From JBBRHH01 sp038222915 (lineage in GTDB: Bacteria > Planctomycetota > Phycisphaerae > Tepidisphaerales > Tepidisphaeraceae), in assembly GCA_038222915.1 (NCBI GenBank), contig JBBRHH010000093.1, forward strand, positions 1 through 14,207: 14,207 bases of DNA, read 5' to 3'. Every line of letters begins with the position of its first letter. The first letter of the stretch is position 1. Below are positions 7,130-14,139 of the stretch, one piece after another. Position numbers and translations under genes: made by a program. The notes beneath the pieces were generated by a model that saw only the letters and a list, made by a program, of their open reading frames with translations, ran no database searches and was not told the origin of the DNA.

Positions 7130-7168
7130 TTTTTTTAACATATGTTTTGGCAGGGGCGCGATGACACC

Positions 7169-7174
7169 AGGAGA
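7169..7174 (+). promoter_or_regulatory. Ribosome binding site fixing the lipoprotein start at 7182
   Basis: AGGAGA lies 7 bases before ATG 7182. The other in-frame ATG at 7161 is upstream of this site and would add seven residues (MTPGDAT) ahead of the signal peptide, so 7182 is preferred. Confidence 0.7.
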
Positions 7175-7181
7175 CGCAACC

Positions 7182-8339
7182 ATGAAGTTCAATCGACTGT
7201 TAAGTGCCAGCCTCCTCGCCGCGATCGGCCTGGCCGGATGTGCAGGCGACGGGCAAACCAGCCCGTCACAATCCTCTAGAACCGATTTTCCCAAATCAGT
7301 CTCCAACTTCGACAACGACAAGCCGTCGGCCATCACCCAGAACCGAATGCCGACCATCCCGGCCGGTGCCCAATACACAATCTTCTGCGCCAGCGACGAG
7401 TCCCCAAATCACTCGCGCAACATCCAGAACCTTAAATCGGTCCTCGAAACCAATATGAAGTCCATGCACGACTGGTACGTCGTGACCGGCGATTCGCAGA
7501 GCACCCTGTATTACGGCTTCTACAAGGCCGTCGACCCGCAGCGCGACAAAGCTGAAGGCGAACGCGCCCGCCGCGACAAGCAGGCCATTCAGGCCCTGAC
7601 CAACAATGCCACCCAGGACCGCCTATTCCAATATTGCGCCTTCATGGCACTTGAGCAGAAAGACCCGGGCGGCCCGCCCGAATGGAACCTCGCCAACGCC
7701 AAAGGGTATTGGTCTCTCCAGATCGCCGCTTTCAAGGACATCCCCAACCGCAAGGAAGAGGCGGTGGAAGCGGTGCGCCAGGCGCGCCTCGCGCGCATCG
7801 AGGCCTACTTCTTCCACGGCGACACCGTCAGTTCAGTATGCATCGGCGCATGGCCTAAGACAGCCATCCGTGAACAGGAGGCGGACGTGATCCAGTCGAA
7901 CAAAGGAGAAGATCAGACCAAACCGCTAATGGTCATCGACGGCAGCGTTCATCTGACCGAGCAGCAGCAGCGCCAACTCGGCAACGTCCGTGATTCAGAG
8001 GGAAACCAGGTCAAGGTCATGCAGCCAAAACTGGAGATCCTCGACAAGGACATGCTTCAGAAAATGCAGGCCTATCCAACCCACGACGTAAACAACCAGC
8101 ACCGCGAAGCGCCCGCAGTCGATAAGTTCGGCCGCCCGCTCAAGGACGCCAACGGCAACAACATTCTGGTCCCCGTAGATCGATCCTTCCTCGTCATCAT
8201 CCCGCACAAGCAGCCGTCCTTCGTGCAACAACAAAACCCCTATCAACCACAGGTCCCGGCCTTGGAAGACGCCATGCTGAACCCCAACGGCTCAGCCCCG
8301 CAAGGCGGCCGCCTCCGATCCATCACCGGGGGACATTAG
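7182..8339 (+). CDS. Lipoprotein of unknown function, possible SPOR-like repeats
   Basis: 385 aa. The N-terminus has a lipoprotein signal, MKFNRLLSASLLAAIGLAGC, with lipobox LAGC and the acylated cysteine at position 20, so it is probably membrane-anchored facing outward. After a low-complexity Ser/Thr/Asp linker, residues about 62-118 (QYTIFCAS ... DWYVVTGD ... LYYGFY) and 176-226 (GYWSLQIAAF ... ARLARIEAYFF ... SVCIGAW) have the strand-helix-strand look of SPOR-type domains, which bind denuded peptidoglycan. This assignment is by eye and unsure. The C-terminal part (about 240-385) is polar and rich in Gln, Pro and Asn, without motifs I recognise. It follows the protease by 52 bases and ends 3 bases before rdgB, so it is likely cotranscribed with rdgB and perhaps with the protease. 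Confidence 0.75.
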   Translation: MKFNRLLSASLLAAIGLAGCAGDGQTSPSQSSRTDFPKSVSNFDNDKPSAITQNRMPTIPAGAQYTIFCASDESPNHSRNIQNLKSVLETNMKSMHDWYVVTGDSQSTLYYGFYKAVDPQRDKAEGERARRDKQAIQALTNNATQDRLFQYCAFMALEQKDPGGPPEWNLANAKGYWSLQIAAFKDIPNRKEEAVEAVRQARLARIEAYFFHGDTVSSVCIGAWPKTAIREQEADVIQSNKGEDQTKPLMVIDGSVHLTEQQQRQLGNVRDSEGNQVKVMQPKLEILDKDMLQKMQAYPTHDVNNQHREAPAVDKFGRPLKDANGNNILVPVDRSFLVIIPHKQPSFVQQQNPYQPQVPALEDAMLNPNGSAPQGGRLRSITGGH

Positions 8340-8342
8340 AGT

Positions 8343-8954
8343 TTGCAGCTCCTGATTGCCACAACCAACGCCGGCAAAGTCCGAGAGTTCCATGAGATGC
8401 TCGGGCCCGACACCTTCGAGTGGTCTGACCTCTCCGCTCACCCCGAAGTCCCCGCAGTCGAAGAAACCGGAAAGACCTTCCGAGCCAATGCCTGCCTGAA
8501 GGCCGCCTATTACGCCCAGCACCTAAAACGCTGGACCATAGCCGACGACAGCGGCCTAGAAGTCGACGCCCTCAACGGTTCCCCAGGCGTCTACAGCGCC
8601 CGCTGGGCCCAGATGAACAACGCCGGCCAAGGCGACCTCGCCAACAACACCTGCCTCCTCGAACAGATCAAAGATGTCCCCGACCACAACCGCACCGCCC
8701 GATTCGTCTGCGTCCTGGCGCTATCCGACCCCACTGGTTCAATCGTGCTGACCGCAAGAGACACTGTCGAAGGCCGCCTCATCCAGCACCCCCGAGGCGA
8801 AAACGGTTTCGGCTACGACCCGCTCTTCCTCATCGACGCGCTGGGCAAGACAACCGCCGAATTGCCCCCAGCCGAAAAGCATCGCATCAGCCATCGCGGC
8901 AAAGCACTCCGAAAACTAAGCGGTCTAATGGAACGCACAGGACTTGGAAAGTAA
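8343..8954 (+). CDS. rdgB: RdgB/HAM1-type non-canonical purine NTP pyrophosphatase (dITP/XTP diphosphatase)
   Basis: 203 aa, the normal family length. Hydrolyses dITP, ITP and XTP to monophosphate and pyrophosphate, keeping deaminated purines out of DNA and RNA; cytoplasmic and Mg-dependent. Family motifs are all present: ATTNAGKVREF at 6-16 (triphosphate loop), ADDSGLEVDALNGSPGVYSA at 67-86 with the catalytic/metal acidic pair D68 and D69, ENGFGYDPLF at 153-162 (base recognition), and EKHRISHRGKAL at 178-189. The start is TTG 8343, which gives the usual short N-terminus (MQLLIATTN); GGGGGA a few bases upstream inside the previous gene may serve as ribosome binding site. The 3-base gap to the lipoprotein gene implies translational coupling. 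It is convergent with the small-gene operon to the right. Confidence 0.95.
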   Translation: MQLLIATTNAGKVREFHEMLGPDTFEWSDLSAHPEVPAVEETGKTFRANACLKAAYYAQHLKRWTIADDSGLEVDALNGSPGVYSARWAQMNNAGQGDLANNTCLLEQIKDVPDHNRTARFVCVLALSDPTGSIVLTARDTVEGRLIQHPRGENGFGYDPLFLIDALGKTTAELPPAEKHRISHRGKALRKLSGLMERTGLGK

Positions 8955-9027
8955 CCAACGAAGCCGGCCCCCGCGGGCGGTCCGTAAACCGACAGCGAGG
9001 GCCGATCAATCGTGATCAAGCACCCAA

Positions 9028-9153
9028 CTACTTGCCCAGCATCTTGAGCACGATAAAAATCAGGATGGCTCCGCCGAGCCCACCGCCGCACAACAGGTAA
9101 ATCAGCGACCACCCCGCGGCGGCCATCGGAAGCGCGAGTAGAAATACAGGCAT
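9028..9153 (-). CDS. 41-aa membrane protein
   Basis: The frame reads MPVFLLALPMAAAGWSLIYL, continues LCGGGLGGAILIFIVLKMLG and ends in K before TAG. It is almost wholly hydrophobic, enough for one long or two short membrane segments around a Gly-rich turn (residues 23-28), with Lys only at the C-terminus. GGAG lies 7 bases before the ATG at 9153. It follows the DUF3185 gene by 39 bases on the same strand and is the last of five small genes. No family is recognised; context suggests an envelope stress role. Ribosome site, hydrophobic pattern and operon position together make it a credible small gene, though nothing here shows that it is translated. Confidence 0.6.
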   Translation of the reverse strand: MPVFLLALPMAAAGWSLIYLLCGGGLGGAILIFIVLKMLGK

Positions 9154-9192
9154 AAATACTCCGTCAAAAAGAGGACACCAATCAAACTCGAA

Positions 9193-9411
9193 TTAAACCC
9201 GTGACGATCGGCCACCCATCAAAAGCATCGCACCGCCGCCGATCAACGCAGCGATGCCGCCAATGATGTACCACGTAGTGCCTTGCGTGAATCGGCCTGT
9301 AAAGGTGTTGCTCACCTGGTCAGCAATCGAGTGGGACGAATTCATCCCCACCACCAGCAGCACCACGCCCAGCACCATGATCACAAGTCCCAAAATACGT
9401 TGCGAGTTCAT
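9193..9411 (-). CDS. DUF3185 family small membrane protein
   Basis: 72 aa. Two membrane helices are visible: residues 6-22 (ILGLVIMVLGVVLLVVG) and about 47-65 (WYIIGGIAALIGGGAMLLM), joined by a polar loop with MNSSHSIADQVSNTFTGRFT. This layout, with the N-S-x-S-I-x-D/S motif after helix 1, is what I know of the DUF3185 family, whose members often sit near stress genes; the biochemical role is unknown. The start at 9411 is supported by AAGGA 7 bases upstream and by the helix starting right after it. A longer frame exists upstream but overlaps the neighbouring lipoprotein gene and has no ribosome site. It lies 56 bases after the lipoprotein gene and 39 bases before the 41-aa gene, probably in one transcript. 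Confidence 0.85.
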   Translation of the reverse strand: MNSQRILGLVIMVLGVVLLVVGMNSSHSIADQVSNTFTGRFTQGTTWYIIGGIAALIGGGAMLLMGGRSSRV

Positions 9412-9467
9412 ACCATGTCCTTGCCGACATCGCCGGCGGTAAATCGATCGTTCGGTCCAGCAGCCAA

Positions 9468-9668
9468 TCAGTTGCTGGTCCGTTCCTTCTTGTTCTCGGT
9501 GCTGTAAGTTCCGTCGGGATTTCGATACGTCGTGGTTTCCTCGTGCGTACGTCCACCCATCAAATTCGGCTTGTCCTTCTCCGAATGCGCAACCTCCTCG
9601 GAGCATCCGCCACAGACGAACGGGGCAAACGAAAGCATTCCAACAATGAGCAGGGCAAAGCGGTTCAT
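9468..9668 (-). CDS. Small probable lipoprotein
   Basis: 66 aa: a signal segment (MNRFALLIVGMLSFAPFVCG), then GCSEEVAHSEKDK and a short polar tail with THEETTTYRNPDGTY. C22 is the probable lipidation site, although the preceding residues (CGG) are not an ideal lipobox; C19 is an alternative. GGAAGA lies about 7 bases before ATG 9668. A longer frame runs upstream through the end of the winged-helix gene, but the signal sequence and ribosome site choose 9668. It starts 22 bases after the stop of the preceding gene. No family is recognised. Confidence 0.7.
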   Translation of the reverse strand: MNRFALLIVGMLSFAPFVCGGCSEEVAHSEKDKPNLMGGRTHEETTTYRNPDGTYSTENKKERTSN

Positions 9669-9690
9669 ATGCGTCTTCCAAAAAGAAGGT

Positions 9691-9948
9691 TTACAATTCA
9701 ACTTCCAGATCGCCGTTCGGTGAAGCATTCTCCGAAACCTCTGCCAGATGCCGGCCACGGGCAGTTAGCTCATATCCGCTGCCTTCTCCGGTAATCCATC
9801 CACAGCGTTGAATCGAACTGAGAACGGCCACCGAGCACTTTCGCATCTCACGATGTAGCAGCCGGTGCAATACCAAGCGTTGTCGCTGCGAAAGACACAC
9901 GACTTTTCGCTTGTGCGCTACGGTTTCCGGAGTGGAGGCCAGCATCAT
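9691..9948 (-). CDS. Small winged-helix-like protein
   Basis: 85 aa from ATG 9948, with a second ATG at 9945. AGGAATT precedes the start by about 7 bases. Residues about 19-73 (LSQRQRLVLHRLLHREMRKC ... VLSSIQRCGWIT ... YELTARGRHLAEV) have the helix pattern and the terminal 'GWI-x-GxGxxYELTxxGRxLAE' hairpin typical of winged-helix DNA-binding proteins. It is short, with no sensor domain. In second place of the stress-type operon, 42 bases after the DUF892 gene, it may regulate that operon, but this rests on position only. Confidence 0.65.
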   Translation of the reverse strand: MMLASTPETVAHKRKVVCLSQRQRLVLHRLLHREMRKCSVAVLSSIQRCGWITGEGSGYELTARGRHLAEVSENASPNGDLEVEL

Positions 9949-9990
9949 GATTCAATTCCTGTTAGTTAAGCTAGATTAGCCGAGCAAAGC

Positions 9991-10500
9991 TTACTCTTCG
10001 TCCGATTCGCCGTCGGCCATCGCAGCCGACAACACTTCGCCCTCGGCAATCGTCGTCAGCTTGTCGTCGGCGGCCTTCTCCTCATCAAGCGTCGCCTGCA
10101 GGAGTTTGGCAGCTTTCGAATGGCCAAGCGATTCGCACATCGCCCGCACCGTGCCGTAGGCGGCCATTTCATAATGCTCAACCCGCTGCGCGGCGCCGAT
10201 CAGCGCGGCATCAATGACAGGACCTGATCCGTCTTCCTCAAGAACTTCCTTGCCTTCCTCAACCAACCCTTCCATTGCGTGGCACTTCTTGCCGCCCAGC
10301 TTCTTGAGCCCCAACTCTTCGCCCACTTGAAGCAGCCGCTTCACGTGATTCTCCGTCTCGCCCAAATGCTTGGTAAATGCGTCCTTCAATGCTTTGGATG
10401 AAGCCTTCTTCGCCATCTTCGGCAGCGCCTTGAGCAGTTGATTCTCTGCGCTATAAATATCTTTCAATTCGTCTTCGAGAAGTTCAGCAAGTGTGTCCAT
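9991..10500 (-). CDS. Ferritin-like DUF892 (YciE/YciF family) protein
   Basis: 169 aa, the usual length. An all-helical four-helix bundle of the YciE/YciF type, cytoplasmic and linked to stress in other bacteria; its reaction is not established. Seen: the N-terminal family signature LAELLEDELKDIYSAENQLLKALPKM, and ferritin-like metal-ligand candidates E19, E48 and H52 (GETENH), E108 and E111 (RVEHYEMAAYG), and E140/E141 (LDEEKAAD). AAGGAT precedes ATG 10500. It is the first gene of a five-gene minus-strand run and is divergent, across 269 bases, from a universal stress protein, which supports a stress-related unit. Confidence 0.92.
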   Translation of the reverse strand: MDTLAELLEDELKDIYSAENQLLKALPKMAKKASSKALKDAFTKHLGETENHVKRLLQVGEELGLKKLGGKKCHAMEGLVEEGKEVLEEDGSGPVIDAALIGAAQRVEHYEMAAYGTVRAMCESLGHSKAAKLLQATLDEEKAADDKLTTIAEGEVLSAAMADGESDEE

Positions 10501-10731
10501 TGTGAAATCCTTAAAAAAACTCGGCAGTCCTGCGACGCGTTACGATGCCAACGAACCGAACGGCGATTGCAAAAGCTGGGCCAGCGTAAAATCCTGACCC
10601 GCGACATCAGACGATCGCACCAACACGCAAGGGAAAGAATGCACTCCGCCCATTATCAGACGCGTGACAGAGGTGAACTGCCCGACCACATTACTTTCGC
10701 CGTGACATTGTGGCCGGTTCGTGAGGCTGCC

Positions 10732-10760
10732 TTGACTTATTTCGCCATATCTTCTCTAAA
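10732..10760 (+). promoter_or_regulatory. Candidate promoter of the universal stress protein gene
   Basis: TTGACT at 10732-10737 (5 of 6 consensus), 17-base spacer, TCTAAA at 10755-10760 (about 4 of 6). A start site about 7 bases further on would fall near 10767, giving an almost leaderless mRNA for ATG 10770, which argues some caution. Confidence 0.3.
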
Positions 10761-10769
10761 AGGGCGGAT

Positions 10770-11186
10770 ATGAGCCGGATACTAGTGGCCGTCAGTAGTC
10801 CGTGGGCCGCCGAGAAGGCGGTTCAGCCGATGACCGATTTGGCCAATCGTCTCAGCGCCGAAGTTCTCGTCGTCCACGTCTCGCGGCCAAGCGCCGGCCA
10901 GATGCGCGAACAGGAACAATCCGAAGGGGAAGCCGCCATCAGCATGCTGCGCACGAAGCTTGAAGAACGCGGGGTAACCGTTCAAACGCTCTTGATGTTC
11001 AGCGATGACATTGCCAAGGCCATTCTAAATACCGCAACCGAACGCGGCGTCTCGCTGATTGCACTTGGCTTGACGGGCAAGAACATCTTCGCACGTCTTT
11101 TGGCGGGGAACGTGCCAGTGGAGTTGATCAAGAATACGAAGATCCCAGTCCTGCTTCTGCCGCCGGACTGGAATGGCGAGCTTTAA
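10770..11186 (+). CDS. Universal stress protein (UspA family)
   Basis: 138 aa, a single Usp domain. The Rossmann-like alpha/beta fold shows as RILVAVSSPW at 3-12, a helix, then EVLVVHVSRP at 31-40, VQTLLMF at 71-77, and SLIALGLTG at 95-103, with a final PVLLLPP strand. The nucleotide loop is G100-x2-G103-x9-G113 followed by N instead of the usual S/T, so it is close to the ATP-binding type of Usp but varies at the last position. Such proteins are cytoplasmic and raised under starvation or oxidative stress. GGGCGG before the ATG is a weak ribosome site. It is divergent from the DUF892 operon and convergent with the FHA gene 27 bases downstream. Confidence 0.9.
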   Translation: MSRILVAVSSPWAAEKAVQPMTDLANRLSAEVLVVHVSRPSAGQMREQEQSEGEAAISMLRTKLEERGVTVQTLLMFSDDIAKAILNTATERGVSLIALGLTGKNIFARLLAGNVPVELIKNTKIPVLLLPPDWNGEL

Positions 11187-11213
11187 ATTGGATGCGGTGG
11201 GACTAGGGGCGAA

Positions 11214-11828
11214 TCAACCTTTGTGGTCTTCCAACTCTTCAATCGGCAGATGCTCGGTCTCGTCCAGCGGACTAAGTTCTTCCAGTTCAAGGATCTCCGC
11301 CTGCTCTTCGCCGCCATGCTCTGCATGCGGGAGCACTTCGTCCAGCGGATCCAGCGGAATCACTTCTTCAAGCGGCTCTTCCTCTGACATCGGCAGGGGA
11401 ATGAGTTCGTCCATCGTTGCGCTGGGGGCAATATCTTCAATGGTGGCCGCGGGGGCCGCGAGGTCCTCGCCAGCGGTGTCAGGTTTGTGACTGGTCTCGA
11501 CAGCCCCGCCGGCGTGGATGTCGTCGTCGGCCGGAACGCCTTCAATCTGCACTACGAAGACCACCGGTCCGATCTGTACCGTGTCCCCCGCCTGGACGGT
11601 AGATTCCTGAACCCGAATGCCATTGTGGAACGACCCGTTCGAACTGCCCAGATCCTCAAGCTTGAGAATATCCCCGTCCTTGATGATGCGGCAGTGCTTC
11701 CGGGAAACTTCCCCCAGCGGGATTCGAAGATCGCAGTCCTCGCGCCGGCCGATGATGGTAATATCGCGAGGCAACGAGAAGCTTCTTCGCTCCCCATCCG
11801 ACTTGAACATCACAAGGACAACCTGCAT
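11214..11828 (-). CDS. FHA-domain protein with acidic C-terminal repeats
   Basis: 204 aa. Residues 1-97 form a forkhead-associated domain that binds phosphothreonine peptides: IIGRREDCDLRIP (G27, R28), EVSRKHCRI (S42, H45), LEDLGSSNGSFHNGIRV (N64, N69); all the usual binding residues are present. Residues about 100-204 are acidic and probably disordered, with a recurring short motif of acidic pair-hydrophobic-Pro-Leu (MDELIPL 139, LEEVIPL 153, LDEVLPH 162, LEELSPL 182). There is no membrane segment, so it is cytoplasmic. It likely docks on proteins phosphorylated by Ser/Thr kinases, which are numerous in planctomycetes; the partner is unknown. AGAGGA lies about 10 bases before ATG 11828. It is divergent from hemW. 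Confidence 0.9.
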   Translation of the reverse strand: MQVVLVMFKSDGERRSFSLPRDITIIGRREDCDLRIPLGEVSRKHCRIIKDGDILKLEDLGSSNGSFHNGIRVQESTVQAGDTVQIGPVVFVVQIEGVPADDDIHAGGAVETSHKPDTAGEDLAAPAATIEDIAPSATMDELIPLPMSEEEPLEEVIPLDPLDEVLPHAEHGGEEQAEILELEELSPLDETEHLPIEELEDHKG

Positions 11829-11972
11829 AGTAAATAAGTCCTCTTGGCGAGGGATATGAATAGCCGGCCGATCGCGTCGACCGCTTAGGTTCGAAGGCTA
11901 ATGTAGCGTCTTACTGTTGTGTCATCAACTGGCATGTTGAAATGATCCCCGATCGGAAAATGCGTTGATCTA

Positions 11973-13187
11973 ATGGTTTCTCTTACCACGAAGCATACTA
12001 CTCACGCGGCGAGCTCAACCTCCGCAAATTTCCTCAAGATGTTGCCGCAAACAATTGTTTCCGGGCTGTACCTCCACATTCCCTTCTGTTTCCATAAGTG
12101 CCACTATTGTGATTTTTACAGCATTACGCGCCAGACCCCGGACCGAATGGCCCGTTTTGTTGACCTGATGCTCGCGGAAGCCAGCCAATGGCGAGATCGG
12201 CCCACGACCGTTCAGCCAACCACCGTCTTCTTTGGAGGCGGCACACCATCGTTGCTCCCGCTGGTCGAGATGCAGCGACTGCTCCGAGGCCTCAAAGAGC
12301 GTCTAGACCTTTCAAACGTAAATGAGTGGACGATCGAAGCCAACCCGGCAACGCTCGGTTTGGATTATGCATGCATGCTGTTCGAAGAAGGAGTTGGCCG
12401 GCTCAGCTTCGGCGCCCAGAGCTTTCGACCAGACGAATTGGCGATTTTGGAACGCCACCACGAGCCATCCGACGTGGGTCGAAGCGTGGATCTGGCGCGC
12501 CGCGCCGGCTTCAAACGCCTGAATATTGATTTGATCTATGCCATCCCAGGTCAATCGCTGGAGGCATGGTCTGAAAACCTCGAGACGGCGATCGCATTGG
12601 GAACGGAACACATCTCCTGCTACGGCCTCACCTACGAATCCAACACGCCCATGGCCGTCAAGAAGCGGCTGGGCCGGCTGATAGCCGTGGAAGACGATCT
12701 CGAATTGCAGATGTTGCACCACACGCGCCGCCGGCTCGCCGCCGCGGGTTATTCAGCCTACGAGATCAGCAACTACGCCCGCACTGGAGAAGAGTGCCGA
12801 CACAACCTCATGTACTGGAACGGGGGTGGCTACATCGGACTGGGCCCGTCAGCCGCCTCGCACGTCGAAGGCCGCCGCTGGAAAAACCGCGGCCATCTCG
12901 GGGAATGGGAAACGGCAGTCAGCGCGGGGACACCGCCCATCGTCGAGTTCGAAGAACTCCTGCCGAGGCAGCGCGCTGGCGAATTGGCCATGTTGCAACT
13001 GCGACTGGCCGGCGGTGTGCAATTCAACGACTTTACCGGTCATACCGGTTATGACGCCCGCTCGCTCTATGACGATCTTCTGGCGCGGCTTGAGCAGTCG
13101 AACTTGATCGTACTCGACGGCACCGGCTTTCGACTGACGGAAAAGGGGATCGACGTCGCCGATGCTGTCGCGGCGGAACTCCTCTAG
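11973..13187 (+). CDS. hemW: Radical SAM protein HemW (heme chaperone, formerly coproporphyrinogen oxidase-like)
   Basis: 404 aa from ATG 11973. Radical SAM 4Fe-4S motif HIPFCFHKCHYCDFYS with C39, C43, C46; the residue two after C46 is F, as in HemW, not the fourth Cys of true HemN. Also FFGGGTPSLL (87-95), EANPATL (121-127), GAQSF (146-150), NIDLIYAIPGQ (183-193), YEISNYARTGEECRHN and YWNGGGYIGLGPSAAS, then a HemW-type C-terminal domain ending EKGIDVADAV. HemW delivers heme to respiratory enzymes rather than oxidising coproporphyrinogen. The first ~30 residues are polar and not conserved; ATG 12039 (MLPQTIVSGLYLHIP) is a likely alternative start. Neither has a convincing ribosome site. It is divergent from the FHA gene across 144 bases. 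Confidence 0.92.
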   Translation: MVSLTTKHTTHAASSTSANFLKMLPQTIVSGLYLHIPFCFHKCHYCDFYSITRQTPDRMARFVDLMLAEASQWRDRPTTVQPTTVFFGGGTPSLLPLVEMQRLLRGLKERLDLSNVNEWTIEANPATLGLDYACMLFEEGVGRLSFGAQSFRPDELAILERHHEPSDVGRSVDLARRAGFKRLNIDLIYAIPGQSLEAWSENLETAIALGTEHISCYGLTYESNTPMAVKKRLGRLIAVEDDLELQMLHHTRRRLAAAGYSAYEISNYARTGEECRHNLMYWNGGGYIGLGPSAASHVEGRRWKNRGHLGEWETAVSAGTPPIVEFEELLPRQRAGELAMLQLRLAGGVQFNDFTGHTGYDARSLYDDLLARLEQSNLIVLDGTGFRLTEKGIDVADAVAAELL

Positions 13188-13286
13188 TCCTGATCACGGG
13201 TTTGCCTGCAATCCTCCGGGTGCTCATTCACTCGATCCTCAGAGACGATATTAACGATAGGCGCCATTAAATCGGCAGAGTTCAAA

Positions 13287-13298
13287 GTTGCGCGCAAC
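13287..13298. other. 12-bp perfect palindrome upstream of the pilM-like gene
   Basis: GTTGCGCGCAAC is its own reverse complement. It lies between hemW and the pilM-like gene, just before a TTGACT at 13302-13307 and CCCGTTTTGAC at 13313-13323. No -10 element at proper spacing follows, so it is at most a possible operator. Confidence 0.3.
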
Positions 13299-13368
13299 CT
13301 CTTGACTCCCTTGCCCGTTTTGACGTCGGCGCGTCCGTATCGTACGTCCAGGTGGGGGTATACCGGAT

Positions 13369-13372
13369 GGAG
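13369..13372 (+). promoter_or_regulatory. Ribosome binding site for the pilM-like gene
   Basis: GGAG 5 bases before ATG 13378. An in-frame GTG at 13372 overlaps it and would add only two residues (M-K), so 13378 is preferred. Confidence 0.6.
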
Positions 13373-13377
13373 TGAAG

Positions 13378-14139
13378 ATGCTTGGGTTTGTAAGCAATTG
13401 GTTTGCGCAGCCGGCCAACCCGATCGGCGTCGACTTCGGGACTCAGAGCCTGAAGATGGCGCAGGTGAGTGTCGAAAACGGCGAGCCGCGCCTCATTGCC
13501 GCGGCACGAGCCGATGTACCGTCCAACGTGCGGAATGATCCGCAGGCCCGCCTCAGCTTCTTTGTACAGACGGTGCGGGATCTGCTCGCACAGGGAAACT
13601 TCCGCGGCCGCCAGGCCGTCCTGGCGCTTCCGGCCAGCTCGATGCACATACAACACTTGCGGCTGCCGCGAATGGACGACGAAGCAACGCGCAAGGCACT
13701 GCCATGGGAAGCCCGCGGCAAACTGCCCATTGATCCTTCGCAGGCGCTCCTGCGGCACTTGATTGCCGGAGAGATTTATCACGAGCAGGATCCTAGGAAC
13801 GAAGTCATCCTGATGGCCGCCGCGCGCGATACGGTCAACCAGTTTCTGGATGCCGCCAATCGTGCCCGCTTGACGGTCATTGGCATGAGCGTGGAACCAC
13901 TCGCCATCGTCCATTGCTTCGGGCATATCTATCGCCGAAAGAACGACGCAGAAATTATCAGTTGCTTCATCGATCTGGGCGCGAGCGCAACCCGAGCGAT
14001 CATTGCCCGTGGCTCGCAAGTGATGTTCGCCCGCGTCATCCCGGTCGGCGGGCACCACTTTGACCGCGCGACGGCCGATGCAATGAAGATCTCGCTGGAA
14101 GATGCCCAGATGCTTCGCGCCCGCTTGAGCCATGTGTAG
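13378..14139 (+). CDS. pilM: PilM-like type IV pilus / type II secretion assembly protein, ending early
   Basis: 253 aa from ATG 13378. PilM is a cytoplasmic actin-like ATPase that links the inner-membrane PilN/PilO platform to the pilus motor. Seen: the first phosphate loop NPIGVDFGTQSLKMAQV (D19, G21), LALPASSMHIQHLRLP, PWEARGKLPID (about 109-119), which fits the shared PilM pattern 'wEA...iPf', ILMAAARDTVNQFLDA, EPLAIVHCF, and the second phosphate motif FIDLGASATRAII (about 198-210) with RVIPVGG. PilM proteins are usually about 350 aa; here TAG at 14137-14139 stops after RARLSHV, before the final actin-like subdomain. The same frame stays open after TAG to the window end (22 codons, mostly GC-ending). 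It could be a nonsense mutation (CAG to TAG), a sequencing error, or a true shorter form. Downstream pilN/pilO would lie outside the window. Confidence 0.8.
   Translation: MLGFVSNWFAQPANPIGVDFGTQSLKMAQVSVENGEPRLIAAARADVPSNVRNDPQARLSFFVQTVRDLLAQGNFRGRQAVLALPASSMHIQHLRLPRMDDEATRKALPWEARGKLPIDPSQALLRHLIAGEIYHEQDPRNEVILMAAARDTVNQFLDAANRARLTVIGMSVEPLAIVHCFGHIYRRKNDAEIISCFIDLGASATRAIIARGSQVMFARVIPVGGHHFDRATADAMKISLEDAQMLRARLSHV

Noticed and set aside
7130..7150. T-run followed by palindrome AACATATGTT after the protease gene, considered as a terminator
   Set aside because: The T-run precedes rather than follows the palindrome, and there is no GC-rich stem.
8955..9027. GC-rich CCCGCGGG palindrome between convergent genes, considered as a bidirectional terminator
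   Set aside because: Short stem without T-runs on either side; not enough to call.
10438..10773. 111-codon + strand frame between the DUF892 and Usp genes
   Set aside because: Overlaps the start of the DUF892 gene antisense and the Usp start; no family resemblance.
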